54,237 bases of DNA from Alphaproteobacteria bacterium (GCA_015654635.1 JAATGP010000027.1:1-54237), one strand, 5' to 3'; counted from the first letter of the stretch, positions 1 through 9,335 are shown. The notes: generated by a model not told the origin, from the sequence alone. Numbers and translations: made by a program.

Positions 1-671
1 ATCCGTCGCCGGCGTGGGAAGCCGGTATCAAACCTGGGGACAAAATCACCGCCGTCGATGGCCATGCGGTGAAGCTCTTTTCGCCGGACTTGCAGGCTAT
101 GATCCTCTCCAGCAAGGGGCGGACGGTCGCTTTGACGGTCGAGCGCGGGGCACAGACGCTTCGTCTCAATGTCACGCCGCGGGTGATTGAGGCCACCGAC
201 ATTTTTGGTGCCCCCGTCAAAACCTTGGCGATTGGCGTCGCACCGGCCGATCCCTTCCCGGCAAATGCCGTTTATATTCCCCTTTCGCTGACCCGTGCGC
301 CGGTGGTAGCGGCTTATCAATGCTGGGGAATTGTCGACGGTTCGATGACGATGCTGTGGCGCATCGTCTCGCACCGGGCCGACGCCCACCAGCTCGGTGG
401 TGTGATCGGTATCGCGCGAATGGCGAAATCGGCAGCCTCTTACGGTTTTTACGATCTCATCTATCTCGTAGCTTTCATTTCTGTAAGCATCGGGCTAATC
501 AACCTTTTTCCTATTCCGCTCCTCGACGGGGGGCATCTTCTGTACTATGCATGCGAGGGCGTGCTGGGCCGTCCACTCAATGAGAGGACCCAGGACGTGG
601 GGTTTAGGCTCGGACTGGCGCTGGTATTGGGTCTTATGATCTTTGCCACCTGGAATGACCTTGTCAGATAG
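1..671 (+). CDS. rseP: RseP-type site-2 intramembrane zinc protease, C-terminal part
   Basis: The gene enters from outside the window; the reading frame is open from base 3. What is seen begins inside a PDZ domain (AGIKPGDKITAVDG), followed by membrane segments and the conserved NLFPIPLLDGGH motif near the C-terminus, which in S2P proteases carries the third zinc ligand (Asp). The HExxH helix must lie upstream. In this family the protein cleaves anti-sigma factors within the inner membrane as part of the envelope-stress pathway. Its position directly before bamA, with a 76-bp gap, is the usual alphaproteobacterial arrangement. The C-terminus looks complete. Confidence 0.93.
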   Translation, partial: PSPAWEAGIKPGDKITAVDGHAVKLFSPDLQAMILSSKGRTVALTVERGAQTLRLNVTPRVIEATDIFGAPVKTLAIGVAPADPFPANAVYIPLSLTRAPVVAAYQCWGIVDGSMTMLWRIVSHRADAHQLGGVIGIARMAKSAASYGFYDLIYLVAFISVSIGLINLFPIPLLDGGHLLYYACEGVLGRPLNERTQDVGFRLGLALVLGLMIFATWNDLVR

Positions 672-747
672 CTTGGGAGGGTCTCGGCCAGCCGTGCATG
701 GCAATCCGCTATGTGCCGCGTATCTGAGACGTGTCAGAGACCAGTGA

Positions 748-3141
748 ATGAACACTAAGGCCCTTCTCGCCCGATTAAAGCGCGTGGCTCCGGCATCGTT
801 TGTATTGGCAACCGTCGTCATGGCGGCACCTGCCGATGCCCAACGCAGCAACCCCGTCACACCGCCCGCAGGCAATCCCGATGCGGCTCCCGTTCCGCCG
901 GTGGAAACGGCTCCGCCGGCGATGATTCGGCGTATTACGGTGCAAGGCGCCCAGCGCATCGAAGCGGCGACGATTCTTACCTACATCACGCTGCATGAAG
1001 GCGACATGTATAGTGAAGTGGCGGCAGACCGCGCCCTCAAAGCGTTGTTCGCCACCGGCCTGTTCTCGGATGTGAAGATCAACTGGGACGGTACGATCAT
1101 GACCGTCAACGTGGTCGAGAATCCGATCATCAACCGCGTCGAATTCGAGGGCAATTCCAAGGTCACCACCAAAGACCTGGAAAAAGAATCGCAGATGAAG
1201 CCGCGCATGGTCTTTACCCGCGCCAAGGTGCAGTCCGACGTTCAGCGCATCATCGAACTTTACCGGCGCAACGGCAAATTCGCGGCCAGTGTCGACCCGC
1301 AGATCATTCAGCGTCCGCAGAACCGCGTCGACCTGATCTATTCGATCAACGAGGGCCCCACCACCGGCGTTTCGCGCATCATCTTTGTGGGCAATAAGGC
1401 GTATGACGACGATACGCTGCGCAAACAGGTTGCGACCGAGGAAAGCGCCTGGTGGCGTATCCTCGCCTCCAACGACAATTACGATCCCGATCGCCTGCTG
1501 TTCGATAAGGAGCAGTTGCGCCGTTATTATACCGCCCGCGGCTATGCCGACTTCCATGTCAGTTCGGCGGTGGCAGAGCTGACGCCGGACCATTCGGGCT
1601 TCTACATCACCTTCACCTTGGACGAAGGTAAGAAATATACCTTCGGCAAGGTCGAAATCCTTTCCAGGATCAAAGAGCTTCCGGCCCAGGCGTTGCGTCC
1701 GCTGGTCGGTATCAAAGACGGCGATCTCTACGACGAAGGCCGCGTCGAAAAGCTGAAGGACACGCTGGTCAATGCGGTCGGCAGCAAGGGCTATGCGTCC
1801 GCCGATGTCGGCGTGCGTCTGCGCCGTGACCCCGATACCCGCAAAATCGATCTCGTCCTGCGCATCGATCAGGGGCCGCGCGTCTACGTGGACAAGATCA
1901 ATGTCGTCGGCAACAACCGCACGCTGGATCGCGTCATCCGCCGCGAACTGCGCTTTCAGGAAGGCGACGCCTTCAACCGCGATCTGATCGATCGTTCGCG
2001 CACGCGTATCCGCAGCCTTGGCTTCTTCAAGGATGTCACGATCAAGAATTCCTCCGGTTCGCGTCCGGACAAGACCGATATCACCGTCAATGTTGAAGAG
2101 ATGTCGACCGGTGAAGTCTCGCTCGGTGCTGGTTATTCCTCCACCAGCTCTTTCGTTGGCGAGTTTTCCTATACCGAGCGCAACTTGTTTGGCCGCGGCC
2201 AATTCCTGCGGGCGAGCGTCTCGATGTCGACGATTTCCAAGCAGTATCAGCTCAGCTTCACCGAGCCATGGTTCCTGGATCGCCCGCTCGCGGCCGGTAT
2301 CGATCTCTACAAATGGATCACCGATTATAATCAGGCCAATTACGAGGGTGATGTCACCGCGGCCGGGATACGATTCGGCTTTCCAACCTCGGAATATGGC
2401 AGCGTGCAGATGCGCTATACCTTCCGGGTCAACAAGGTTACGCCCTTTAGCGGCGCGCCTGCCTCCTTGCTGCAGGAAATTCAGCTCGACGGCGATCAGA
2501 CCAACACCTCGCTGGTCGGCTTCACCTTCGGCTACAACACGCTGGACGATTATCTGAAGCCGACGCACGGCGTGATGTTCTCGCTCAGCGAAGATTTCGC
2601 TGGTATCGGTGGCGGCCTTAAGTTCCTCAAGACCGAAGGCAGCTTTACCACCTACGCGCCGTTGTTCTGGGACATGGTGGGTCAGCTCACCTTGAATTCG
2701 GGCTTCATCCAGGGCTATGGCGGCAGCACCGTTCCGATTGAAGAGCGCTTCTTCCGCGGCGGCGATTCCTTCCGCGGCTTCAAGCTGGCCGGTATCGGCC
2801 CGCGCGACACCAGCGTCACCGGCGATTATGGCTCGCTCGGCGGCGACTTCTATGCGGGCGGTACCGCCCAGGCGCGTCTGCCGGATCTTCTGCCCGCCGA
2901 TTACGGTATGCAATTCGCGCTGTTCAGCGATTTCGGCACGCTCGGCCATTTGGACACGCCTTTCCGCGGCGCTGCCTATCCGAATGTGAAGGATAATATG
3001 GCGCTGCGTGCTTCGGCGGGTATCAGCGTCAAATGGAAATCGCCGTTCGGCCCGGTGCAGATCGATCTCGGCGTGCCCTTCGCCAAGACCTGGTATGACA
3101 AGTCCGAATTCATCCACTTCAGTGCCGGCACAGGAATGTGA
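748..3141 (+). CDS. bamA: BamA, outer membrane beta-barrel assembly factor
   Basis: A 797-residue Omp85 protein. It has an N-terminal signal peptide (about residues 1-28, ending APADA), a Pro-rich linker, then POTRA repeats covering roughly residues 55-390, and a C-terminal 16-strand barrel. The conserved barrel loop motif is visible as SFRGFKLAGIGPRD (family RGF motif). BamA folds and inserts outer-membrane proteins, receiving them from periplasmic chaperones such as the OmpH/Skp protein encoded next. The length fits the family. The chosen ATG at 748 gives a complete signal peptide. The chaperone gene starts 2 nt after the stop. Confidence 0.97.
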   Translation: MNTKALLARLKRVAPASFVLATVVMAAPADAQRSNPVTPPAGNPDAAPVPPVETAPPAMIRRITVQGAQRIEAATILTYITLHEGDMYSEVAADRALKALFATGLFSDVKINWDGTIMTVNVVENPIINRVEFEGNSKVTTKDLEKESQMKPRMVFTRAKVQSDVQRIIELYRRNGKFAASVDPQIIQRPQNRVDLIYSINEGPTTGVSRIIFVGNKAYDDDTLRKQVATEESAWWRILASNDNYDPDRLLFDKEQLRRYYTARGYADFHVSSAVAELTPDHSGFYITFTLDEGKKYTFGKVEILSRIKELPAQALRPLVGIKDGDLYDEGRVEKLKDTLVNAVGSKGYASADVGVRLRRDPDTRKIDLVLRIDQGPRVYVDKINVVGNNRTLDRVIRRELRFQEGDAFNRDLIDRSRTRIRSLGFFKDVTIKNSSGSRPDKTDITVNVEEMSTGEVSLGAGYSSTSSFVGEFSYTERNLFGRGQFLRASVSMSTISKQYQLSFTEPWFLDRPLAAGIDLYKWITDYNQANYEGDVTAAGIRFGFPTSEYGSVQMRYTFRVNKVTPFSGAPASLLQEIQLDGDQTNTSLVGFTFGYNTLDDYLKPTHGVMFSLSEDFAGIGGGLKFLKTEGSFTTYAPLFWDMVGQLTLNSGFIQGYGGSTVPIEERFFRGGDSFRGFKLAGIGPRDTSVTGDYGSLGGDFYAGGTAQARLPDLLPADYGMQFALFSDFGTLGHLDTPFRGAAYPNVKDNMALRASAGISVKWKSPFGPVQIDLGVPFAKTWYDKSEFIHFSAGTGM

Positions 3142-3143
3142 TC

Positions 3144-3758
3144 ATGACCAAGACCTCCTTTTTGACCCGCGCCTTTATCGTGGCAGGGACGATCTTCTTG
3201 GCAGCGGCGACGGCGCAGTCGTCCTATGCTGCTGCGCCCGGTGCGGCCCCGGCCGCCCGTATCCTCATCATTGATCTGCGCCGCGCGATTGGCTCCTCTA
3301 AGGTGGGGCAGTCGATCCAAAGCCAGGTCAATGAAATGAAGTCCCAGGCTCAGGCGACGCTGAATGGCGAAGCCGAAGGCCTCAAGCGCGAGCGCGCCGC
3401 GCTCGAACAGCAGGCCGCCATTCTGGCTGCCGATGTCAAAGCCCGTAAGCTGAAAGACTTTCAGCTGCGCGCGATGGCCTTTGAGAAAAAGGTGCAGGAC
3501 CGCGGCGGTCTTATCCAGGGCGGCATGTTGAAAGCCAATCAGCAGGTGGAAGAGGCTCTGGGGCCGATCCTGCAGGGCATTATGCAGGAGCGTCAGGCGA
3601 CTGTGCTCTTGGATCGCAGTGCCGTCCTTCTGGCTCCCAATGCCATCGACGTGACCGGCGTCGTGGTGCAGCGTCTCGATATGAAAATGCCGGCCATCAA
3701 AGTGGAATTGGCGCCGTTGCCGCCGGGCATGGCCGCCCGTCAGCAGCAGGGCCAATAG
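3144..3758 (+). CDS. OmpH/Skp family periplasmic chaperone
   Basis: A 204-residue protein with a signal peptide (TRAFIVAGTIFLAAATAQSS region), then a long charged Gln/Ala/Lys/Glu-rich coiled coil (MKSQAQATLNGEAEGLKRER and onward) typical of the Skp tentacles. Skp-type chaperones hold unfolded outer-membrane proteins in the periplasm for BamA. The ATG at 3144 is preferred; an in-frame GTG at 3138 overlaps the bamA stop and would add two residues. Its place between bamA and lpxD is the classical order. The function is assigned from family and context, because sequence conservation in OmpH is low. Confidence 0.88.
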   Translation: MTKTSFLTRAFIVAGTIFLAAATAQSSYAAAPGAAPAARILIIDLRRAIGSSKVGQSIQSQVNEMKSQAQATLNGEAEGLKRERAALEQQAAILAADVKARKLKDFQLRAMAFEKKVQDRGGLIQGGMLKANQQVEEALGPILQGIMQERQATVLLDRSAVLLAPNAIDVTGVVVQRLDMKMPAIKVELAPLPPGMAARQQQGQ

Positions 3759-3770
3759 CCGTCTGCCGTC

Positions 3771-4802
3771 ATGGCCGATCCTCGCTTTTTCGACAATCGC
3801 GGGCCGTTCACGCTTGCTACTGTCTGTGAGAGGGTCGGCGTGCCTGTGCCCGAAGGGGCCGATGCTACGGCTCCCATTGCCGATGTTGCGAGCCTCAGCG
3901 GCGCTGTTCGCAGCCATTTGACCTTCTTCACCGGTGAGAAGCCCAGCCTCGAATTCAACCAGACCGTAGCTGGCTTTTGCTTTGTGTCCGCCTCGGTCAA
4001 GCTGAAGGCGCCTGAGCATACCGTTTTGATCCCCGTGCCCTCGGTGCAGCATGCTTTTGTGACGGCCGCGGAGCTGTTTTATCCCGATTGGAATTGTTTT
4101 TCCGGGCCGTTCAACCCTGGTATCGATCCCAGCGCAAAGATCGGCGACAACGTTAAAATCGGTGCCGGTGTGGTCGTCGGACCCGGTGCGGAAATCGGCG
4201 ACGACAGCCATATCGGCCCCAACACGGTGATCGGCCGGGGCGTTGCCATTGGCCGGGGCTGTATGATCGCGGGCAATACGGTGATCGTCTGTGCCTTTGT
4301 CGGCGATCACGTATCGATCCTGGCGGGAGCGCAGATCGGCCAGCCGGGCTTCGGCTTTGCGCCGACACCGGCAGGTCATGTGAAAATACCCCAGCTCGGC
4401 CGGGTGATCGTGCAAGACAAGGTTGAGATCGGGGCTTGTACCACGATCGACCGCGGCGCTTTGGGCGATACGGTGATCGGGGAAGGAACGAAGATTGATA
4501 ATCTGGTGCAGATTGGGCACAACAGCCAGATCGGCCGCCACTGCATTATCGTCAGTCAGGTCGGGATTTCGGGCAGCACGGAATTGGGCGATTTCGTCGT
4601 GCTGGCCGGTCAGGTGGGGATTTCCGACCACACCAAGATCGGCAGCGGCGCGCGGCTGGGCGGCAAAGCTGGAACCCTCATGGGCCAGGTTGTCGAAGGC
4701 GGACGCGATTACGGCGGAATACCGGCCAAACCGGTGCGGGAGTGGCTCCGGGAATTGAGCGCCGTCGGCGCGTTGATCAGGAAGCCGAAGCGAGGCGGTT
4801 GA
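3771..4802 (+). CDS. lpxD: LpxD, UDP-3-O-acylglucosamine N-acyltransferase
   Basis: A 343-residue acyltransferase of the left-handed beta-helix family. The N-terminal third is the uridine-binding domain. The rest is made of hexapeptide repeats (for example [20 protein letters not shown]) with the catalytic-His segment [12 protein letters not shown]. It adds the second 3-hydroxyacyl chain, from acyl-ACP, to UDP-3-O-acyl-GlcN, the third step of lipid A synthesis, in the cytoplasm. It starts 12 nt after ompH and its TGA shares the A of the next ATG (TGATG), so translation is probably coupled to fabZ. Confidence 0.96.
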   Translation: MADPRFFDNRGPFTLATVCERVGVPVPEGADATAPIADVASLSGAVRSHLTFFTGEKPSLEFNQTVAGFCFVSASVKLKAPEHTVLIPVPSVQHAFVTAAELFYPDWNCFSGPFNPGIDPSAKIGDNVKIGAGVVVGPGAEIGDDSHIGPNTVIGRGVAIGRGCMIAGNTVIVCAFVGDHVSILAGAQIGQPGFGFAPTPAGHVKIPQLGRVIVQDKVEIGACTTIDRGALGDTVIGEGTKIDNLVQIGHNSQIGRHCIIVSQVGISGSTELGDFVVLAGQVGISDHTKIGSGARLGGKAGTLMGQVVEGGRDYGGIPAKPVREWLRELSAVGALIRKPKRGG

Positions 4803-5293
4803 TGACTGAGAGTTCGAATGTGGTACTCGATGTGGAGGCGATCATGCGGCTGTTGCCGCACCGCGCGCCGCTGCTTTTGGTCGAGAAGCTGACCGACATC
4901 GTTCCTTACAAAAGCGCCACGGGGTATAAGGCCATCGGTTATAACGAGCCGCATTTCGCGGGTCATTTTCCGGGCTTCCCGGTGATGCCGGGTGTCTTGA
5001 TTGTCGAAGCCTTGGCCCAGACCTCGGGCGCCTTGGTGATGCATTCGCACGGCGTCGTCGGCGAAGAACGCCGCGTCCTCTTTATGACTATTGAAAAGGC
5101 GCGTTTCCGCCGCCCGGTTCGTCCCGGCGATATGATGGTGATGAAGGTCAAAGCTCTCCGGCGCCGTGGCCCGGTGTGGCGTTTTTCTGGCGAAGCCTTT
5201 GTCGACGGCGCATTATGTGCGGAGGCCGAATTCTCGGCCATGATCCAAGAAGGCGCGAGTGGTAATGGTGGTGCATCCGACGGCAATCGTTGA
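4802..5293 (+). CDS. fabZ: FabZ, 3-hydroxyacyl-ACP dehydratase
   Basis: A 163-residue hot-dog-fold dehydratase. The signature HFPGFPVMPGVLIVEAL carries the catalytic His and Glu. It dehydrates 3-hydroxyacyl-ACP in fatty acid elongation and so competes with LpxA/LpxD for the same precursor, which explains its place among lpx genes. The frame is open upstream from 4742, but the ATG at 4802 ([10 protein letters not shown]) overlaps the lpxD stop codon and gives the normal length. The 3' end overlaps the start of lpxA by about 29 nt. Confidence 0.96.
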   Translation: MTESSNVVLDVEAIMRLLPHRAPLLLVEKLTDIVPYKSATGYKAIGYNEPHFAGHFPGFPVMPGVLIVEALAQTSGALVMHSHGVVGEERRVLFMTIEKARFRRPVRPGDMMVMKVKALRRRGPVWRFSGEAFVDGALCAEAEFSAMIQEGASGNGGASDGNR

Positions 5294-6080
5294 GGACGGT
5301 GCGGTCTTAGGCGGCGGCGTCGAGATCGGTCCCTTCTGCATTGTCGGCCCGAATGTGCGCCTTGGCGAAGGCGTGCGGCTTCTCAGCCATGTGGTGGTGG
5401 GGGGCGTCACCACGATCGGTGCACGCACGGTGGTCCATCCCCATGCGGTGCTGGGCGGCGAATCGCAGATCCGTGGCAATGACGGTGACGGCACGCGGCT
5501 TGAGATCGGCGACGATTGCGTCATCCGCGAATGTGTTTCCTTCAGCCTCGGTTCCAAGAAGGGCCACAACCTCACCACGGTGGGTGCGCGCGGCTTCTTC
5601 ATGGCTTATAGCCATATCGGTCATGACTGCATCGTCGGCGACGATTGCACCTTTGCCAATGGTGCTCAGCTCGGCGGCCATGTCACCATCGGTGATGGCG
5701 TGGTGTTGGGCGGGCTTTGCACGGTGCAGCAATTCGGCCGCATCGGCCGCGGCGCCATGCTGGGCGGCATGGCAGGCGCCAATCTCGACGTAATTCCCTT
5801 CAGCATCGCCTTTGGGTCCCATGCCTATCATGCCGGCCTCAATATCGTCGGGCTCAAGCGGCGCGGCGTCTCGCGGCCTTCGATCCATGCCTTGCGCCAT
5901 ACCTATCAGGCCGTGCTGGTGAGCGAGGAAGGCACCCTGGCCGAACGGGTGGCGCGTGCCCGCGAACAATGGGGCTCTGTGCCCGAAGTGGCCGAGGTCC
6001 TCGACTTCATTGCCGCCCCTGCCAAGCGCAAGATCTGTCCGGTGCGCCGGCGCGGTCATGATGCGGACGACGAAGGATGA
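5265..6080 (+). CDS. lpxA: LpxA, UDP-GlcNAc O-acyltransferase
   Basis: A 271-residue hexapeptide-repeat acyltransferase with a left-handed beta-helix (about residues 1-180) and a helical C-terminal domain. The catalytic His lies in the SHIGHDCIVGDDC segment; the conserved FGRIGRGAMLGG follows. It performs the first, reversible step of lipid A synthesis, moving a 3-hydroxyacyl chain from ACP to UDP-GlcNAc. The ATG at 5265 (MVVHPTAIVEDG) matches the usual N-terminus; a GTG at 5259 would add two residues. It overlaps fabZ and ends in an ATGA overlap with lpxI. Confidence 0.96.
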   Translation: MVVHPTAIVEDGAVLGGGVEIGPFCIVGPNVRLGEGVRLLSHVVVGGVTTIGARTVVHPHAVLGGESQIRGNDGDGTRLEIGDDCVIRECVSFSLGSKKGHNLTTVGARGFFMAYSHIGHDCIVGDDCTFANGAQLGGHVTIGDGVVLGGLCTVQQFGRIGRGAMLGGMAGANLDVIPFSIAFGSHAYHAGLNIVGLKRRGVSRPSIHALRHTYQAVLVSEEGTLAERVARAREQWGSVPEVAEVLDFIAAPAKRKICPVRRRGHDADDEG

Positions 6081-6904
6081 ACCCGCTCGGCCTGATCGCC
6101 GGGGGCGGTGATCTTCCCAAAGCCATCGCGCAAAGTGCGGCGGAGGCTGGCCGGGAGGTTTTCGTTGTTGCTCTGGGCTCGGCTGAAGGCTGGGTCGCCG
6201 CCTTTGCCCATGACACGGCCTCGCTCGGCGAAGTCGGTAAAGTGGTCAAGCTTATGAAAGCTGCGGGGGTGACCGAACTGGTGCTGGCGGGCCATCTTGC
6301 CCGGCCCAAATTCTCCGAACTCAAGCTCGATTGGAAAGGGGCGCTGGTCGCCCCGGGCATCATCGCCGCCGCCCGCAAGGGTGACGATGCCTTGCTCCGC
6401 GCCGTGGTGGACGTCTTGGAACGCGAAGGCTTTCGGGCCTTGGGGGCGCAGGACGCCGCCCCGGGACTTCTCGCCAGCGAGGGCGCCATGGGCCGCATCA
6501 AACCCTCAGTGGAAGATCTTGAAGATATCGCCGCTGCTTTCAAGATCGTCCGCTGTTTGGGGGAATTGGATGTGGGGCAGGCGGCTGTGGTTTGTGACGG
6601 CCTGCCGCTTGCCGTCGAGGCCGCCGAAGGCACAGACGCCATGATCGCGCGCGTCGGCACGCTGCCAGCGCATTTGCGCGGCACGGAGCAGACGCGCAAA
6701 GGCGTGCTGGTGAAGGCCCCAAAGCCGATCCAGGATCGCAAGACCGATTTGCCGGTGATCGGTATGCAGACGGTGCGCAACGCTGCGGCCGTGGGTCTGG
6801 CGGGCATTGCACTGGAAGCGGGCGGTGCGCTCATCCTGGGTAAGAAGGCTGTGTTGGAAGAGGCCGATAAGCTTGGGCTTTTCGTCGTTGGTATGAAGCC
6901 GTGA
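6077..6904 (+). CDS. lpxI: LpxI, UDP-2,3-diacylglucosamine pyrophosphatase
   Basis: A 275-residue protein of the DUF1009/LpxI family. It starts with the characteristic MNPLGLIAGGGDLP and contains RGTEQTRKGVLVK and PVIGMQTVRNAA further on. It hydrolyses UDP-2,3-diacyl-GlcN to lipid X and UMP. It takes the place of LpxH, as established for Caulobacter and other alphaproteobacteria. The position between lpxA and lpxB, with 4-nt overlaps on both sides, supports the role independently. Confidence 0.95.
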   Translation: MNPLGLIAGGGDLPKAIAQSAAEAGREVFVVALGSAEGWVAAFAHDTASLGEVGKVVKLMKAAGVTELVLAGHLARPKFSELKLDWKGALVAPGIIAAARKGDDALLRAVVDVLEREGFRALGAQDAAPGLLASEGAMGRIKPSVEDLEDIAAAFKIVRCLGELDVGQAAVVCDGLPLAVEAAEGTDAMIARVGTLPAHLRGTEQTRKGVLVKAPKPIQDRKTDLPVIGMQTVRNAAAVGLAGIALEAGGALILGKKAVLEEADKLGLFVVGMKP

Positions 6905-8058
6905 GGCGGTCCATCAAACTGATGCTGATCTGCGGTGAGCCCTCCGGCGATATGCTGGGGGCGCAATTGATGGCGGCGCTGAAGGAGCTTACCGGCGGTG
7001 CGATCGAAATCACCGGTGTGGGCGGCGAGGCGATGAAAGCGCAAGGCCTGCAGCCGTTGTTCGGGCTGGAAGCCACCTCAGTCACCGGCTTGCTGGAGGT
7101 GGTCTCGCATATCCCGGAGATTTTGCGCCGCGTCCGCCGTGCCGCCGATTATGCCGTTGCCACCAAACCCGATGCTGTGGTGGTCATCGACAGCCCTGAT
7201 TTCACGCATAGGATTGCGAAGCGGATCAAGCGTTTGGCGCCAGATCTTCACACCATAAATTACGTCGCGCCGCAGGTCTGGGCAGCCCGTGCCTATCGCG
7301 CCCGCCAGATGGCGCGCTATTTCGACTTGGTGTTGGCACTGCTACCATTCGAGCCGCCCTTCTTTGCGGGTTACGGGTTGAAGGCCGTCTTTGTCGGTCA
7401 TCCGGCGCTGGAGCGTGGCCGGCAGATGGTGGGCGGTGAGGCGTTTCGCGCCCGCCACTACATCCCCCCGGACGCGCCTCTGCTCGCCGTGTTGCCGGGC
7501 AGCCGCGGCAATGAAGTGAAGTATCTGCTGCCGGTCTTTGCCGAAACGGTGAAGCTGCTGGCGGCACGCATCCCGGGTCTGCACACCGTCATCCCGGCAG
7601 TGGCGCATGTCGCTGGCCGTATTCACGCCGGGGTCGGGGACTGGCCAACGCCGCTCACGGTGATCCAGGGTGAGACGGAAAAATTCGCCAGCTTCGATGC
7701 CGCCGACGCCGCGCTCGCTGCTTCGGGCACGGTGACCACCGAACTGGCGCTGGCCAAAACGCCCATGGTGGTGTCCTACAAAGTTAGCGCGCTCACCGCT
7801 GCGCTTTACCGCCCGCTGGTACGGGTGAAATTCTACACCCTGGTCAACTTGATCCTCGACCGGCTGGCGGTGCCCGAGCTGATGCAGGAAGACGCCCGGC
7901 CCGAGCTTCTGGCCGGCGCTATCTATCCACTCCTCACCGATCCCGCCGCCGCTGCCGCCCAGGTGGCGGACCTCAGCCAAGCCTTGGCGCAAATGGGCCA
8001 GGGCGCCGAAAACCCCTCGCGTAGGGCCGCCCAAGCGATCCTCGATTTCCTGGCCTAA
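6901..8058 (+). CDS. lpxB: LpxB, lipid-A-disaccharide synthase
   Basis: A 385-residue GT19 glycosyltransferase. The N-terminal nucleotide-binding motif LMLICGEPSGDMLGAQL and the later LPGSRGNEVKYLLP and AASGTVTTELAL segments are diagnostic. It joins lipid X and UDP-2,3-diacyl-GlcN into the lipid A disaccharide at the inner membrane. Translation probably starts at the GTG at 6901, which overlaps the lpxI stop (GTGA); an ATG at 6922 is possible but would cut into the first strand. It is the last gene of the cluster and converges on the next gene with a 4-bp overlap. Confidence 0.95.
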   Translation: MRRSIKLMLICGEPSGDMLGAQLMAALKELTGGAIEITGVGGEAMKAQGLQPLFGLEATSVTGLLEVVSHIPEILRRVRRAADYAVATKPDAVVVIDSPDFTHRIAKRIKRLAPDLHTINYVAPQVWAARAYRARQMARYFDLVLALLPFEPPFFAGYGLKAVFVGHPALERGRQMVGGEAFRARHYIPPDAPLLAVLPGSRGNEVKYLLPVFAETVKLLAARIPGLHTVIPAVAHVAGRIHAGVGDWPTPLTVIQGETEKFASFDAADAALAASGTVTTELALAKTPMVVSYKVSALTAALYRPLVRVKFYTLVNLILDRLAVPELMQEDARPELLAGAIYPLLTDPAAAAAQVADLSQALAQMGQGAENPSRRAAQAILDFLA

Positions 8059-9164
8059 TCGGTATCCTTTCGGGGCCGGTCAAAGGTAAGGGAGAAGTGG
8101 TAGGGATCTTTGGCGTCCAACCGGTAGCCCTGCGATTTGGCTTTGAGCTTGTCCAGCACAATGCCTTGGGCTGCGAGCTGTTGTTTGTCGCAGACGTTAT
8201 CGCCCTTGGGGTCAAAATCCTTAACGCTGTCGAGTTCCAGATCGATCCGAGTGAGGAGCCCGGCGTCGTTGAAGTGCTTGGTCTGGCTGCCGCACAGCGT
8301 TTCGCTGGCGTCGAGGCCCGGCAGGCTCGCAGGCGAAAAGCTCATCGTATCGCTGGAGGAGCGGGCGCGCAGCACGCTCCCGTTCCAGCCGTAAATTGTG
8401 CTGTTCCAGGCGCAACAGCTTGAGCGGCCGATGGCGGTAATGGTTTTATGCGCGGGGTCGGGGATCACCTCGAAGCCGGACAGTTGCTCACCGATGGTGC
8501 TGGCTTCGAAGCGGCCCGCTTTGGGTGCGTAGAGCCAATAGGTGTAGCCCATATTCGGCCCGGCGCTGCTCTGGGTCGCAAGTTTAATATCGTCAAACCC
8601 GTCAAAATTGATGTCCACGAGATCGAGCGCCGTACTCAGGCTGTCATAGGGAATCGTGCCCTCAACCGTGAAATCCTGCGGTTTGCCGCCCACCCTGGCG
8701 ACCGAAAGCCGGGCCAGGGTGGCGTCGCTATCGGTCTTTTGCCCCGTTACCGTGAAGGTGAGCTGCTGCTTGTTGTTCAAGGCGGCGCAGGCGATGGCAA
8801 AGGCGCTGCCTGTCAGGCGCGGCTTGGCACAGGCCACCAGCGCGCTGCCCTCAAGGGCCGCCAGCCTGTCGTGGTAGTGATCCTTGAGGCAGGCGATCTG
8901 CGCGTTGCGCTGCTTGCTCTCCAGGCATTGGTCCCGCTGCAGCAGCCAGGCGCGCTGACCGTCTTTGAGGCCGGGGAGGAATTGGGCATTGGCGCTCGCC
9001 CGCGTGTTAAAGGCCGCCGCCAGCGCGCCGTCGGCGCTGCTCAGCGCCTGGTCGGAACAAATCAGCTTCTCCAGCGGCGCTGTGGCCTTGGCGCAGTCAA
9101 ATCCGGCCGGCCAGGCTGGGACAAAAAATCCAGCCGCCAAAACGGCCAAAAGCAGAACGCGCAT
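8055..9164 (-). CDS. Exported protein with LprI/DUF1311-like N-terminal domain
   Basis: A 369-residue protein with a cleavable signal peptide (LLLAVLAAGFFVPAWPAG). Residues about 20-105 form a Cys-containing LprI/DUF1311-like module (FDCAKATAPLEKLICSD, WLLQRDQCL). In other bacteria related modules occur in lysozyme-inhibitor-like lipoproteins. The C-terminal part has an FG-GAP-like segment (INFDGFDDIKL, YTYWLYAPKAGRFE) as in XAC2610-type periplasmic proteins. It is therefore probably periplasmic; the function is unknown. Monocistronic, converging on lpxB and diverging from the asd leader. Confidence 0.75.
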   Translation of the reverse strand: MRVLLLAVLAAGFFVPAWPAGFDCAKATAPLEKLICSDQALSSADGALAAAFNTRASANAQFLPGLKDGQRAWLLQRDQCLESKQRNAQIACLKDHYHDRLAALEGSALVACAKPRLTGSAFAIACAALNNKQQLTFTVTGQKTDSDATLARLSVARVGGKPQDFTVEGTIPYDSLSTALDLVDINFDGFDDIKLATQSSAGPNMGYTYWLYAPKAGRFEASTIGEQLSGFEVIPDPAHKTITAIGRSSCCAWNSTIYGWNGSVLRARSSSDTMSFSPASLPGLDASETLCGSQTKHFNDAGLLTRIDLELDSVKDFDPKGDNVCDKQQLAAQGIVLDKLKAKSQGYRLDAKDPYHFSLTFDRPRKDTD

Positions 9165-9228
9165 ATTTCCATCCCCCTATCCCAGTCGGGTATTCGCCAC
9201 CCAAGGGGCGCTTGTGTCAAACCGTCCG

Positions 9229-9257
9229 TTGACGGGCGCCTTTCGCAACAATAGTTT
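9229..9257 (+). promoter_or_regulatory. Predicted promoter of the Thr leader-asd unit
   Basis: A -35 box TTGACG (9229-9234) and a -10 box TAGTTT (9252-9257) are separated by 17 bp. Transcription would start near 9264-9267, at or just before the leader ATG (9267), so the leader peptide would be read from a leaderless or nearly leaderless mRNA. No Shine-Dalgarno sequence is seen before that ATG. Leaderless attenuator leaders are known (Sinorhizobium trpL). Prediction from sequence only. Confidence 0.55.
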
Positions 9258-9266
9258 GCCGCCATC

Positions 9267-9335
9267 ATGACGGCAGAGCTCAAGCGCACCACGACGACCA
9301 CCAAGCCCTTTGGGGCTTTGGTTCGCGCGCGCTGA
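9267..9335 (+). CDS. Threonine-rich attenuator leader peptide (predicted)
   Basis: A 22-codon ORF, MTAELKRTTTTTKPFGALVR plus two residues, with five consecutive Thr codons at 9288-9302 and a TGA at 9333-9335. It resembles the logic of E. coli ThrL and lies upstream of asd, whose product feeds threonine synthesis. Ribosome stalling at the Thr run would place the ribosome over RNA segment 1 (9301-9308), which begins at the last Thr codon. The short ORF would be missed by automatic gene calling. Confidence rests on the match between Thr codons, RNA segments and the gene downstream. Confidence 0.75.
   Translation: MTAELKRTTTTTKPFGALVRAR

Noticed and set aside
775..3117. 780-codon open frame antisense to bamA
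   Set aside because: It is a shadow of the GC-rich bamA codons; no known domain, and bamA itself is certain. Similar long antisense frames over ompH-lpxD, lpxA, gltX, traG and the relaxase were rejected for the same reason.
8448..9254. Long plus-strand frame over the LprI-like gene
   Set aside because: Antisense shadow; no signal peptide or family features, whereas the minus-strand protein has both.
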